A DNA stretch of 64,000 bases, from contig CP143429.1 of NCBI GenBank assembly GCA_039636775.1, positions 2,542,001 through 2,606,000 on the forward strand, given 5' to 3'. Below are positions 33,590-42,852 of this stretch, piece by piece (position 1 is the first letter of the stretch; each line of letters opens with the position of its first letter). The position numbers were made by a program, and so were the translations under genes. Below the pieces are notes generated by a model. The model was not told the origin of the DNA. It saw nothing but the letters and a program-made list of their open reading frames with translations, and did not search any database. This stretch comes from Micrococcaceae bacterium Sec5.8. Its GTDB lineage: Bacteria > Actinomycetota > Actinomycetes > Actinomycetales > Micrococcaceae.

Positions 33590-36500
33590 TCAGGCCCGGG
33601 CGTCGTCCGAGATGTGCAGGGTGGAACCGTTGCGTCCCTTGACCACCTGGAGCTGGGTGCTGATGCGCTGTTTCATCTCTCCCACGTGGCTCACCAGCCC
33701 AACCACGCGTCCGCCGTCCCGCAGGCCCTCGAGGGCATCCATGACCTGTTCGAGCGCCTGTTCATCGAGGCTGCCAAATCCCTCGTCGACGAACAGCGTT
33801 TCGATGTCCACGCCGCCTGATTCCTGCTGCACGACGTCGGCGAGGCCAAGGGCCAGCGCCAGCGACGCCATGAACGACTCGCCTCCGGAGAGGGTCGCGG
33901 TGTCACGACGCTGCCCGGTCCACTGGTCCACGACCTCCAGCCCCAGCCCAGACTTCTGACCGCGGGCTGCCTTGGCATCGGTGTGCTGCAACGTATAACG
34001 TCCGTCGCTCATGCCGATAAGGCGCTCCGAAGCTGCCACCGCCACCTGTTCGAGCCGGGCGGCGAGAACGTAACTGTTCAGGCTCATGCGGTAGGTGTTC
34101 TCGCCCGCACCACGGGCGGCGTCGGCGACGGCGGCCAGCAGTGCCGCCCGTTCCCGCGGTTCCCGTCCTGCCGCCGCCAGCTGCGCGTAGTTGGCGGTAA
34201 TGGAGCCGAGGGTCCGAACTGTTTTTTCCGCGAGGCCGGCCGCGAGTTCTGCGTCCCGCGCCGAGCGTTCCGCAGCCACGGCGTCCGCGCGGAGCTGGTC
34301 CACGAGGTCTGCCACGAAGGGCCCGGCGGTGTCCCGTTCCTTTGCCGCCAGGACCAGGTCCTCGCTGGCGAACAGTTCTTCGATCCGGGCGGCCTCGTCC
34401 TGCGCTGAGCGGATGGCAGCTTCGAGAGCCGCCGCTTCGGGGGACGGAAGCAGGACGGCCCGGGCAGCGTCCGCGGACTCGAAGCCGGCGCCGGGAAGCG
34501 CCAGCTCCAGGTGTTGCCGGGCTTCGAAGGAGCGGGCGGTGGCCTGCTCCAGCCGGGTCCGGGCCTCGTCCGCGTGTTCCAGCACGGCAGTGGTCGCCTC
34601 CAAGGCCATGATGCGGGCTGCCAGGACCGGATGGCCGGCCCGGAGCTTATCGAGGGCCAGTTCCAGGGACTCGGCCTGTTCCCGGACTTCCGCGAGGGTC
34701 GATCCGGTCTGGGCGATACCGGAAGCCGCAGCCACCAGGCCCTGCTCCGCGCCCTTGATCTCTTCCTCCAGCTGGGCATGCCGTGCACGGTTGCCGACGA
34801 GGTCGGTCGCCGCGCGGCGCGCTTCCGCGGCACGTTCCTTGGCCAGAGCCGCCTCGTGCGCAGCGTCCTCGGACGCGGTGTCGCCACCCTGGGCCGCCAG
34901 CACGGCGATGCGCTGCTGGGCCTCGGACAGTTCGCGTTCCAGCGCGGCCAGGGCCGTTTCCGCCAGCTCGCAGGCGTGCTGCGCGGTTGCTTCGGCTTCT
35001 GCCACGGTCAGGGCAGAAGCCGCGGCCGGGGCGGGCGCCGGATGGTCGGGGCTGCCGCACACCGAACACGGGATGCCGGGCAGCAATTGCGATGCCAGCT
35101 CCGCGGCTGCGTTGGCCAGCCGTTCCTCGCGCAGGTCCAGCCAGCGCTGGCGAAGGTTTTGGTAATTCGTCCGGGCGGCACCATGGCGTTCCGCGACGGC
35201 CGACCAGGCCGTCAAGGCGTCAGCGTGTCGCCGGACCAGGACAAGCAGCTCCTCGGCGTCGGCAGCTTCCTTGGTCCGCATCTGCTCCTCGCTGGCCAGT
35301 TCTTCGAGCGGGCGAAGTCCTGCGAGCAGGCTTTCCGATTCGTGGCGCAGCACGGCCAGGGCGGCAGTTCCGGACGCGTGCTGGTCCTCCAGATGGGCCA
35401 GGTCGAGACGAAGCTGCGTGCTGCGGCCACGGAACCCGGCAAGCCTGGCCTCGTCCGGGAGTCGCTCCTCCAGCACCGCCCGTAGGGAGCGCAGTCCCCG
35501 CAACGCAGCGCCCAGGGCGCCGGAGTCCACACCGGTGCCGTCTCCGGGGACCAGACTGCCTGGGCTGCCGCCGGCCGCGGCTCCCGGCCCGGCGTCCCCC
35601 GTTCCGCCTTGCAGTACCGCGAGTTCAGGGTCTGTGTGCGCCGCGGTCTGTACTTCCTCCGCGGCAGCAGCCATGGCGGTGGCTGCTGCCTCCTCGGCTG
35701 CTCCGGCACTGTCCACGGCCTGCAGTTGGCCGCCAAGAACTTCGGCCTGGCGGTGCAGGCCCAGCTGCCGGATCCGGGTGGCCGTGGCGGGGGCCGCAGC
35801 CTCCGCCGTGGAGCGCCGGATTTCGGCCGCGGCAAGCCTGCCCACCCGTGCGGCGCGGGCCGTCGCGGCCTCACTGGCGGACAGGCGGTCGGCGCGCACC
35901 CCGTCCGCTTCGGCCGCCGCAGCCCGCAACTGCTCAGCGGCGCCAGCTGCTTGCGCTTGCAGCCGGGTCAAAAACAGGTCCGGATCCGCCTTGTCCGGAG
36001 CGCCCTCCGTGGCCAACTCCAGCGGGGCAGTTTCGGCCTCCGCCTGGGCGAGGAGGAGTTCCAGCTGCGCATTAATGGTGGCGACCTCGGCCCGGGCTGC
36101 CTGCGCTTTCCGGACCAGCTCCTGTTCCACGGCTTCGAAACGCTGGGTACCAAACAGGCTCTGGAGCAATTCGAGGCGGTCGGTGGCTTTGGAGCGCAGG
36201 AAGGCGGCGAAGTCGCCCTGCGGCAGCATCACCACCCGGGTGAACTGTTCCCGGTTCATGCCCAGGACGTCGGCGATCTCAGCGCCGGCCTCGTCGTTGC
36301 GTCCGGACTTCTCAATCCATTGCCCGTCCACACGTTCCCGGAGCAGCGTATTGGCCTGCTGGACGGTGAAGCCGTTCTTGCCCCGGGCACTGGGCTTGTC
36401 CCACGCCGGCGAGCGGGAGACCTCGAAGTGCCGCCCCCGGGCGGAGAATTCACACGTGACCCGGGGTTCCGCAGCGGCCTCGGCGTGGTCGCTGCGCAGC

Positions 36501-36694
36501 CGTTTGCCATCCTGCCGCGCGCCGGGCACCGAACCGTAGAGTGCAAAGCAGATGGCATCCAGGACGCTGGTTTTACCGGCTCCCGTCGGACCGTTCAACA
36601 GGAACAGGCCGTGGGCGCTGAGCCGGTCAAAATCGATGTGCTCGGTGGCGGCGAACGGACCAAACGCGGAAATCCCGAGACGGTGGATTCTCAC
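33590..36694 (-). CDS. sbcC: Exonuclease SbcCD, subunit C (SMC-like ATPase)
   Basis: 1034 residues. Walker A NGPTGAGKTS at 34-43, then RVVMLPQGDFAAFLRS, long Ala/Glu/Arg-rich coiled coils on both sides of the zinc hook CSVCGSPDHPAPAP (about residue 545), the ABC signature LSGGESFMASLALALGLADVV and Walker B TLFVDEGFGSLDEQAL. With SbcD it opens hairpins and processes DNA ends. Its ATG overlaps the sbcD stop by 4 bp. Confidence 0.96.
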   Translation of the reverse strand: MRIHRLGISAFGPFAATEHIDFDRLSAHGLFLLNGPTGAGKTSVLDAICFALYGSVPGARQDGKRLRSDHAEAAAEPRVTCEFSARGRHFEVSRSPAWDKPSARGKNGFTVQQANTLLRERVDGQWIEKSGRNDEAGAEIADVLGMNREQFTRVVMLPQGDFAAFLRSKATDRLELLQSLFGTQRFEAVEQELVRKAQAARAEVATINAQLELLLAQAEAETAPLELATEGAPDKADPDLFLTRLQAQAAGAAEQLRAAAAEADGVRADRLSASEAATARAARVGRLAAAEIRRSTAEAAAPATATRIRQLGLHRQAEVLGGQLQAVDSAGAAEEAAATAMAAAAEEVQTAAHTDPELAVLQGGTGDAGPGAAAGGSPGSLVPGDGTGVDSGALGAALRGLRSLRAVLEERLPDEARLAGFRGRSTQLRLDLAHLEDQHASGTAALAVLRHESESLLAGLRPLEELASEEQMRTKEAADAEELLVLVRRHADALTAWSAVAERHGAARTNYQNLRQRWLDLREERLANAAAELASQLLPGIPCSVCGSPDHPAPAPAAASALTVAEAEATAQHACELAETALAALERELSEAQQRIAVLAAQGGDTASEDAAHEAALAKERAAEARRAATDLVGNRARHAQLEEEIKGAEQGLVAAASGIAQTGSTLAEVREQAESLELALDKLRAGHPVLAARIMALEATTAVLEHADEARTRLEQATARSFEARQHLELALPGAGFESADAARAVLLPSPEAAALEAAIRSAQDEAARIEELFASEDLVLAAKERDTAGPFVADLVDQLRADAVAAERSARDAELAAGLAEKTVRTLGSITANYAQLAAAGREPRERAALLAAVADAARGAGENTYRMSLNSYVLAARLEQVAVAASERLIGMSDGRYTLQHTDAKAARGQKSGLGLEVVDQWTGQRRDTATLSGGESFMASLALALGLADVVQQESGGVDIETLFVDEGFGSLDEQALEQVMDALEGLRDGGRVVGLVSHVGEMKQRISTQLQVVKGRNGSTLHISDDARA

Positions 36695-37878
36695 AGGGAC
36701 ATTCCTTCCAGGCGCACGGAGTCCAGGGCTTCGGCGAGGACTGCGGCCTCATCAGCGCCGGCTGCACGGCCACGGACGTGTTCCAGGAAGCCGCAGCACA
36801 CGGAGAGGTCGTCCTGGGCTGCGGCGAGCCTGCTGCTGTAGCTCATTTTCGCGGCGGCCCCGGCGCCTTCGGGATCGAAGCCCAGCACCAGGGTGTCAGG
36901 GAACCGCGAGCGCAGCCTTTCCATGGCCTGCGCCGGGCGCTGGGCGTCGGTCAGGGTGATCTGGCAGTACGCGGTTTCGGCCCAGGCGTGGTCCTCGTCC
37001 GTGAGCAGTTGCTCCAGCTTGCCGCGCAACACGGCCAGCGTCCGGGGGGCCTTCCAAAGGACCTCGCGGATCCCGCCGACGCCGTCCGCATCGACGTCCA
37101 GGAGCCAGCTGCCCTTGCGGTGCTGCGCTTCGGAGAAAGAGTATGCGAGCGGCGATCCGGAGTACCGGACAGTGGGTGAGAGTAGCTGCCGGCCGTGCAG
37201 GTGGCCCAGTGCCGTGTAACTGAAGCCGTCAAACAAATCCAGCGGCACGGCGCCGACACCGCCGATGCTGAGGTCCCGTTCGCTGTCGGAGCTGATCCCG
37301 CCGCTGGCGAAGGTGTGGGCAAGCACCACGGAATGGACCGTACGGTTTGCGGCCCGGGCGGTAAGGTCGGCGCGGACGCGGGCGGTGGCGGCCCGCGTCA
37401 CCTCAAAGTGGCTGGCGGTGTCGACCCCAAGCTGTTCGGCCACAAGCCGGGGTTCCAGCCAGGGAACGCCGTAGATGGCGAGCACAGGCCCGGTGTCGGC
37501 GTCGGCGTCCGTCCCGGCGTCGAGCGGCAGCAGCACGGGCTGGTCGAGGTCGGTGAGCCGGGTGCGCAGGTGCACTCCCCCGCGTTCGAGCAGCCGGGAG
37601 GCAAACCCCAACCGGATGGCGGAGTCATGGTTGCCGCTGGTCAGGACCACCCGGGCGCCGGCGCCGGTCAGACCGACCAGGGCGTCGTCGAGCAACCGGA
37701 TGACGTCGACCCCGGGCAGCGCGCGGTCGTAGACGTCGCCAGCGATGAGGACGACGTCCACGGCCTCCTCACGGACGTAGGTAACGAGCTGGTCGATGAA
37801 GGAGCGCTGGGCATCAAGCATGCCGACGCCGTGGAAGGACCGGCCCAAGTGCCAGTCCGAGGTGTGCAATAACCGCAT
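36691..37878 (-). CDS. sbcD: Exonuclease SbcCD, subunit D (Mre11-like nuclease)
   Basis: 395 residues starting MRLLHTSDWHLGRSFHG, with the metallophosphoesterase motifs DWH, IAGDVYDRALP, TSGNHDSAIRLGF and LAHTFASGG, plus GHLHGRQ. The start ATG has TACCGT 6 nt upstream, indicating a leaderless message; the open frame further upstream is antisense to the aquaporin gene. Translationally coupled to sbcC. Confidence 0.95.
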   Translation of the reverse strand: MRLLHTSDWHLGRSFHGVGMLDAQRSFIDQLVTYVREEAVDVVLIAGDVYDRALPGVDVIRLLDDALVGLTGAGARVVLTSGNHDSAIRLGFASRLLERGGVHLRTRLTDLDQPVLLPLDAGTDADADTGPVLAIYGVPWLEPRLVAEQLGVDTASHFEVTRAATARVRADLTARAANRTVHSVVLAHTFASGGISSDSERDLSIGGVGAVPLDLFDGFSYTALGHLHGRQLLSPTVRYSGSPLAYSFSEAQHRKGSWLLDVDADGVGGIREVLWKAPRTLAVLRGKLEQLLTDEDHAWAETAYCQITLTDAQRPAQAMERLRSRFPDTLVLGFDPEGAGAAAKMSYSSRLAAAQDDLSVCCGFLEHVRGRAAGADEAAVLAEALDSVRLEGMSL

Positions 37879-37933
37879 GCTTCTACGGTATCGGCTGCCA
37901 CCGACAGGATTGCGGCACCGCTCCGGCGCACGG

Positions 37934-38872
37934 CTACTTGCCGCGATCTCCGCGCTCTCCATCGAAGAACGCCCGGGCCTCATCGCTGCCGGCCGCAGGC
38001 GCCGAAGTCTTCTCGGGCCCAATCCGTTCCACCCCGTCAACGGTGGCGACAATGTCCACGGCGTCGTCGTCGTCCAGCTCAACCGCACCGTCCGCGGGGG
38101 CGGCCGTGCCGGCCGGTGTCATCAGTGCAACCCCGCGGAACACGAGTCCGGCGAGTGCAGCGCCCACCAGCGGAGCGACCCAGAAGAGCCAGAGCTGGCC
38201 GAGCACGTCAGGGTTGCTGAAGATCGCCGACGCGGTGGCCCGCGCCGGATTGAAAGGAGCATTTCCGGGCGCCTGGCCGAGCTGCAGGAGCACCGCCGTG
38301 GCCAGGCCGACGGCGAACGGCGCCGCCAGCCGCGAAGGGTTCCGCTCCGAGGTAGTGCCCAGGTAGACGGCCACGAGGAGGCCTGCGCCGAGCACCTCGA
38401 TGAGCAGCACCCCGGCCAGGGGGACCTGGATGACGGAGTTCTCACCGAAGCCGGCGGCGACTGTGTCAAAGGCGGTCCTGGAGTCGGCGATGCTGGGAAT
38501 GGTGCGCACGATGCCGAAGAGGGTGACCGCGCCGAGCAGCGCACCGGCCACCTGGGCACTCACGTACGCCGCTGCGGCTACCGGGCGGATACGGCCTGCA
38601 ACAGCGTTTCCCGCGGTCACCGCGGGATTGAAGTGGCCGCCAGACAGATATCCGAACGCCAACATCGCGGTGGTGACCGCGAGCCCTGCCGCGAGCGACG
38701 CCGACAAGGGATTCGACTGCGGAAGGGTGAAGAGCGGAACGCCCAGGCCCGCGACCACCACAAAGAACGTCCCGAGGGCTTCGGCGGACACCCTCCGCAG
38801 CAGCCCGGGCGCCGGTTCCAACGAAACGGCCGGCCGGTGGGACGGCTCAAGGACTGACGCGGGCGTTTGCAT
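37934..38872 (-). CDS. Aquaporin / MIP-family channel
   Basis: 312 residues, six membrane segments and both half-helix loops: GGHFNPAVTAGNAVAG and NAPFNPARATASAIF, with the paired NPA motifs. The 60-residue acidic C-terminal tail (ELDDDDAVDIVATVDG...) is additional to the usual 230-250 residue channel. Water versus glycerol selectivity cannot be judged by eye. ATG about 10 nt after AAAGGAA. The region just upstream has near-repeats of TTTGGGTCGG. Confidence 0.9.
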   Translation of the reverse strand: MQTPASVLEPSHRPAVSLEPAPGLLRRVSAEALGTFFVVVAGLGVPLFTLPQSNPLSASLAAGLAVTTAMLAFGYLSGGHFNPAVTAGNAVAGRIRPVAAAAYVSAQVAGALLGAVTLFGIVRTIPSIADSRTAFDTVAAGFGENSVIQVPLAGVLLIEVLGAGLLVAVYLGTTSERNPSRLAAPFAVGLATAVLLQLGQAPGNAPFNPARATASAIFSNPDVLGQLWLFWVAPLVGAALAGLVFRGVALMTPAGTAAPADGAVELDDDDAVDIVATVDGVERIGPEKTSAPAAGSDEARAFFDGERGDRGK

Positions 38873-39026
38873 GGTCGGGAATTCCTTTGTTTGGGTCGGT
38901 TCGTTTGGGTCGGCTGGTTGGGGTCGGCTGCTGGGGATCAGCGAGCAGTCTGTCAGCGGAATCTGGACGTTCGCTGGACTTGCGCCATGCTGGGGCCGGA
39001 AACGGGGCGGGGTAAAATTCTCTGTC

Positions 39027-40139
39027 ATGAGCACTGAGCCCGCCCGCCCCGCCGCCTCGGCGCCCGGCCCGTCGCACGCCTCCCGGATCCATGGCTGCCT
39101 GCTGGGCGGCGCCCTCGGCGATTCGCTGGGCTACGCCGTCGAATCCGAGGACATTGCCACCATCCGTGGCGCGTTCGGTAAGGACGGGCTTCGGGATTTC
39201 GCCGCGCTCGACGGCGGCAGTTCGATTTCCGACGGCACGCAACTCACGCTGTATACCGTGGACGGGCTGCTGGAGGCGCTGGAATGGGCCAACTCGGGGG
39301 TAGCCGCGGACACGAACGCGTGCTTGTGGCTGGCGTACCTGCGCTGGTTCGCCACCCAGGGTACGCCGGTTCCGGAGGCGGCACCGTTCCAGCCGCCGCG
39401 CTGGATCGACTCCCACGGCGTCCTGAAACACCGCCGCGCGCCCGAGCAGGCCTGCCTGAGCGGTCTGGCGACCGGGGCGATGGGCACCTACTTCCGGCCG
39501 GTCAACCCCGAATCGAACGGCCCCGGAACGGTGATGCGGTCCGCGCCCTTCGGCCTGATCCCCTACATCGCCGCCGCCGAGGTCTACAAGCTCAGCGCCG
39601 ACGCGGCCTCGTTAACCCACGGGCACCCCGCAGCGCGGCAGGGCGCCGGCGTCTTCAGCCTCGTCATCCACGCCCTGGTGGCCGGCCAAGGGCTGCGCCC
39701 GGCGGCGGAATACGCACTCGGGCAGCTAAACGCCGGCATGCTGCGCAAAGACGAAACAGTTGCCCCGGTCCTCGTCGCACGGCTGGACACCGCCCTCCGG
39801 CTCAGCGCCGAGGGCACGCTGCTGGAACCCGAGGACCTGGTCCGGGAACTCGGTGAGGGCCAAAGCGCGGAGGAGGCCCTCGCCGTCGCCCTCTACGCAG
39901 TGCTCGCCACCGAGCCGGACCGTGCGGCGCACCCGGGCCCGGAACAGCACTTCCGGGCGGCGATCGCCGTCGCGGTCAATCACAGCGGGAACAGCGGCTC
40001 CACCGCGTCGATGGCAGGAAACATCCTGGGAACGTTCTACGGCGAGGACTGCCTGCCGGCGGGGTGGCTGGAGCAGCTTGAAGCACCGGAGGTCATCCGT
40101 GGCATGGCCTCCCGCCTGGCGGCCGTCACGGGCGCCTGA
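39027..40139 (+). CDS. ADP-ribosylglycohydrolase-fold protein lacking catalytic aspartates
   Basis: 370 residues clearly of the ADP-ribosylglycohydrolase family: GCLLGGALGDSLGYAVE, WIDSHGVLKHRRAPEQACLSGL, GPGTVMRSAPFGLIPY, LTHGHPAARQGAG and a C-terminal LPAGWLEQLEAPEVI. Active members bind two Mg ions through a DDT motif and an SGDSDST motif. Here these read SISDGTQLTLYT and NHSGNSGSTASMAGN, so three of the expected acidic residues are Gly, Asn and Gly. It may bind ADP-ribose without cleaving it, or have another role. TAAAAT lies 8 nt before the ATG, with no ribosome site. Confidence 0.88.
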   Translation: MSTEPARPAASAPGPSHASRIHGCLLGGALGDSLGYAVESEDIATIRGAFGKDGLRDFAALDGGSSISDGTQLTLYTVDGLLEALEWANSGVAADTNACLWLAYLRWFATQGTPVPEAAPFQPPRWIDSHGVLKHRRAPEQACLSGLATGAMGTYFRPVNPESNGPGTVMRSAPFGLIPYIAAAEVYKLSADAASLTHGHPAARQGAGVFSLVIHALVAGQGLRPAAEYALGQLNAGMLRKDETVAPVLVARLDTALRLSAEGTLLEPEDLVRELGEGQSAEEALAVALYAVLATEPDRAAHPGPEQHFRAAIAVAVNHSGNSGSTASMAGNILGTFYGEDCLPAGWLEQLEAPEVIRGMASRLAAVTGA

Positions 40140-40166
40140 CCCGGGACCGGCGGGCACCTGCGGTGC

Positions 40167-40715
40167 CTACGCGCGGCGGACTGAAATGTTGTTGCAGGCC
40201 TCGCACACGTCCTCGGGGATCAGGCCGCGGCGCTGCAGGAACCCAAAGACGGCGCAGCCCAGGCAAAATCCTGCGAACGCTTCCAGGGAGGCCGCCACGA
40301 TCAGGACCGTCAGCAAAATCCAGGCTGCGGGTCCCAGCCCGGCGGCCAGCAGGACGGCGGCGGCGGTGGACAGCGCAGCCCCGATGCCCTGGGCGAAGCG
40401 TTTCGGCGGACCCGGAACCAGCCGGGTCTTGCCCAGCCGCGGCGTGAGGACTTTGACGGACAGCTGGGCGAGGGGCGAGATCCGCGGGCCGAACAGCACG
40501 CGCAGCCAGAACCCGGCGGCAATGCCGGCCAGGCCCCAGCCGAAGCCGGTGAGCAGGGTCAGCACCGACACCAGCACCACCAGCGCCGCCGTGACCCGGG
40601 CCGCATATTCATTGACCGGGTTGGGAAACGCGAAGACCGTCCGCCAGGTGGGTGCGCCGCGCGCGGTGGTTCCGGGTGCCGGCGGCGCGGCGGTCGGCGC
40701 AGTCAAATTCCTCAT
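40167..40715 (-). CDS. DUF4395 membrane protein
   Basis: 182 residues with FAFPNPVNEYAARVTAALVVLVSVLTL, GFWLRVLFGPRISPLAQLSVKVLTPRLG, two further membrane segments and a C-terminal ASLEAFAGFCLGCAVFGFLQRRGLIPEDVCEAC. The cysteine pairs in the last part (CLGC, CEAC) suggest a redox or metal role, as DUF4395 proteins often accompany thiol-redox or sulfur genes; none is next to it here. TAGCCT lies 6 nt before the ATG. Confidence 0.85.
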   Translation of the reverse strand: MRNLTAPTAAPPAPGTTARGAPTWRTVFAFPNPVNEYAARVTAALVVLVSVLTLLTGFGWGLAGIAAGFWLRVLFGPRISPLAQLSVKVLTPRLGKTRLVPGPPKRFAQGIGAALSTAAAVLLAAGLGPAAWILLTVLIVAASLEAFAGFCLGCAVFGFLQRRGLIPEDVCEACNNISVRRA

Positions 40716-40782
40716 TGTTCAAGGCTAGGAGCGGCGCTGCCGCCCGCGAAAATCTTGTTGCGCAGTATGACCGGCAGCAGGG

Positions 40783-41802
40783 TCAGGAAATCGCGGCGGA
40801 GGCCACGTGGCCGCCGACCATCTGCAGGAACTCGCCCTCGGAGAGGACCTCGATCCGCTGGCCGCGCTCGTGCAGTTCCAGCACCCGGCGCGCTTTGCCG
40901 GTGAGCCTGCCGGAGCGCAGGTCGGCGGCGTCGAACCCGTCTCCCACCACCAGGACGGTGGTGCGGGCGGTGACGCGGCTCTCGGGCCGTGCCCCGTGCT
41001 CGGCGGAACGGACCTTGGCCTCGGGACGGGGTATGGCGAGTTCTCCGGTGAACACCACGGTCTGGCCGAACAGGGGGTGGCCGGCCTCGGCGAGAAGGTT
41101 CGGCGGCGGGTTGGCGCCCTCTTCCGGCCAGCCGGGCAGGTAGGCCCGCACGGCGGCCGCCGCGGAGGGACCTGCCGCCAAGGCGTCGAGGGCTGACTGG
41201 CTGGCTTTGGAAAGGGGATCTCGCAGCGGGTGAAAGGCCTCCTGCCGGGACACCGCCAGACCCAGGGAAAGGTACAGCTCGGCGATGCTGGCGGCGCCGT
41301 TGCGGGCGGCGATATCGATCAGGATGCCGGCGCAGGCGCGGGCATCCTCGGCGGCGTCGTGGTGGTTGACCAGCGGCACGCCGGCCTCCTGGGCCGCGTA
41401 CGGCAGGGAATTGGACACCAGCGAATAGCAGCGGCGGGACAGCATCACCGTGCAGACATAGTCATACGCCGGGCCGGGCAGGCCGGATACTTCCAGGCCG
41501 GAACGGATCACCCCGAGGTCGAAGGCGGCGTTGTGGGCGGCCAGCACGTCTCCGCCGATGAACGCCCCGATCTCCGGGAAGAGCTCCCCGAAGCGCGGCA
41601 GCCCGGCCACTTGCTCGGGCCGGATGCCGTGGATCCGTACGTTGTGGTGGTCAAAGCGGTCATGGTTTTGCGGCGGCCGCATCAGCCACGACGCTTCCTC
41701 AACCACGACACCGCCACGCACCTTGCTGAGCCCAACCGCACACGGTGAACCACGGAAGCCATTCGCGGTCTCAAAGTCGATCGCTGTAAAGTCCAAACCC
41801 AC
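40783..41802 (-). CDS. DEDDh 3'-5' exonuclease with C-terminal BRCT-like domain
   Basis: 339 residues. Exonuclease core in the first 175: FTAIDFETAN (Exo I, Asp and Glu), VLAAHNAAFDLGVI (Exo II Asp) and LVNHHDAAEDARACAGIL (Exo III His and Asp), so DEDDh type as in DnaQ/PolC epsilon. The last 90 residues (GQTVVFTGELAIPRPEAK...LVVGDGFD...GKARRVLELHERGQRIEVLSEGEFLQMV) form a BRCT domain like that in some DnaQ homologues and NAD-dependent ligase. GTG start with TAATGT 6 nt upstream and GGAG close by. Confidence 0.9.
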   Translation of the reverse strand: MGLDFTAIDFETANGFRGSPCAVGLSKVRGGVVVEEASWLMRPPQNHDRFDHHNVRIHGIRPEQVAGLPRFGELFPEIGAFIGGDVLAAHNAAFDLGVIRSGLEVSGLPGPAYDYVCTVMLSRRCYSLVSNSLPYAAQEAGVPLVNHHDAAEDARACAGILIDIAARNGAASIAELYLSLGLAVSRQEAFHPLRDPLSKASQSALDALAAGPSAAAAVRAYLPGWPEEGANPPPNLLAEAGHPLFGQTVVFTGELAIPRPEAKVRSAEHGARPESRVTARTTVLVVGDGFDAADLRSGRLTGKARRVLELHERGQRIEVLSEGEFLQMVGGHVASAAIS

Positions 41803-41948
41803 GCTCCAACATTACCGCCGGCTCAGGGCCTTACCGGTACCGGACGCGGCCGTGGCTGAGGCGGCCGTGTGACTTTTGCCAGGACTGTCTTGCAGCAGGC
41901 CTTGCCGCCCGCCCGCGCCCGACGTCGGGGGTCAAGTACCCTTGTCTG

Positions 41949-42731
41949 GTGAACCTTTTAGCTTTGAATGACCTCGCCGTGTCCACGCTCGGCGGTGCAG
42001 GCCCGGTGCAGCCGCAGCTTGCCTCGTTCCTGCCCGACTGGCTGAACCCCCAGGTCTTCCTGGCCGATCCGGCCCTGGCGCCGTGGGTGGTACTGCTGGT
42101 CTGCGGCATCATCTTCGCCGAAACGGGCCTGCTGATCGGCTTCTTCCTGCCGGGCGACTCCATGTTGTTCACGGCCGGTCTCCTGGTGGCCACGGGAACC
42201 ATCAAGGTCAATCTCTGGGCCTTCGTGGTGATGATCATCATTTCGGCAATCGTTGGTAACCAGGTCGGATACCTGATTGGTTCCAAAGCGGGCCCGGCGA
42301 TCTTCAACAAGCCCAATTCCAAGCTCTTCAAGCGCGAGAACGTCGAGAGCGCCCATGCGTTCTTCGAAAAGCACGGCGGCAAGGCCTTGATCCTGGCCCG
42401 CTTCGTGCCGATCATCCGGACGTTCGTCCCGGTGATCGTGGGCGTCGCCCAGATGAGCAAGCGCAAGTTCTTCGTGTTCAATGTGATCGGCGCCGTGCTG
42501 TGGGGTGGCGGCGTGACCCTGCTGGGCTTCCTGCTGGGCGACACCTTTCCCTGGGTCCGCGAGAACCTCGACATCATCTTCATCGCCATCGTCCTGGTGT
42601 CGGTGGTTCCGATCGCCATCGAGGTGGTCCGCGGCTTTGTGGCCAAGCGCCAGTCCGAGAAGTACGGCACCGACATCGTCGAGGAATTCATCGAGGAGCA
42701 CGAACCCGAAGAAGACCGCAAGACGCCGTAA
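41949..42731 (+). CDS. DedA-family membrane protein
   Basis: 260 residues. DedA/SNARE-associated features: FAETGLLIGFFLPGDSMLFTAGLL, GNQVGYLIGSKAGPAIFNKPNSKLFKRENVESAHAFFEKHGGKALILARFVPIIRTFVPVIVGVAQM. DedA proteins recycle polyprenyl phosphate or phospholipids across the membrane and support proton-gradient homeostasis. The tail is strongly acidic. GTG start with TACCCT 6 nt upstream. A strong hairpin follows the gene. Confidence 0.93.
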   Translation: MNLLALNDLAVSTLGGAGPVQPQLASFLPDWLNPQVFLADPALAPWVVLLVCGIIFAETGLLIGFFLPGDSMLFTAGLLVATGTIKVNLWAFVVMIIISAIVGNQVGYLIGSKAGPAIFNKPNSKLFKRENVESAHAFFEKHGGKALILARFVPIIRTFVPVIVGVAQMSKRKFFVFNVIGAVLWGGGVTLLGFLLGDTFPWVRENLDIIFIAIVLVSVVPIAIEVVRGFVAKRQSEKYGTDIVEEFIEEHEPEEDRKTP

Positions 42732-42782
42732 GCCCTGTTCCGGCCCGGCAGCACGGACCGGCGGCACGGATCAAGAGCGCAA

Positions 42783-42817
42783 GCAGAAGGCGCCCCACAC
42801 TGTGGGGCGCCTTCTGC
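42783..42817. terminator. Bidirectional terminator hairpin between dedA and rdgB
   Basis: Perfect 17-bp arms, GCAGAAGGCGCCCCACA and its complement, are separated by a single base, so the real loop must open a few pairs. The outer part AGAAGG/CCTTCT gives a U-containing 3' end in both directions. It lies between two convergent genes and fits a shared intrinsic terminator. Confidence 0.8.
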
Positions 42818-42852
42818 CGTATCAGCGTGCCCTCAGAACCCCGAGGGCCAGG

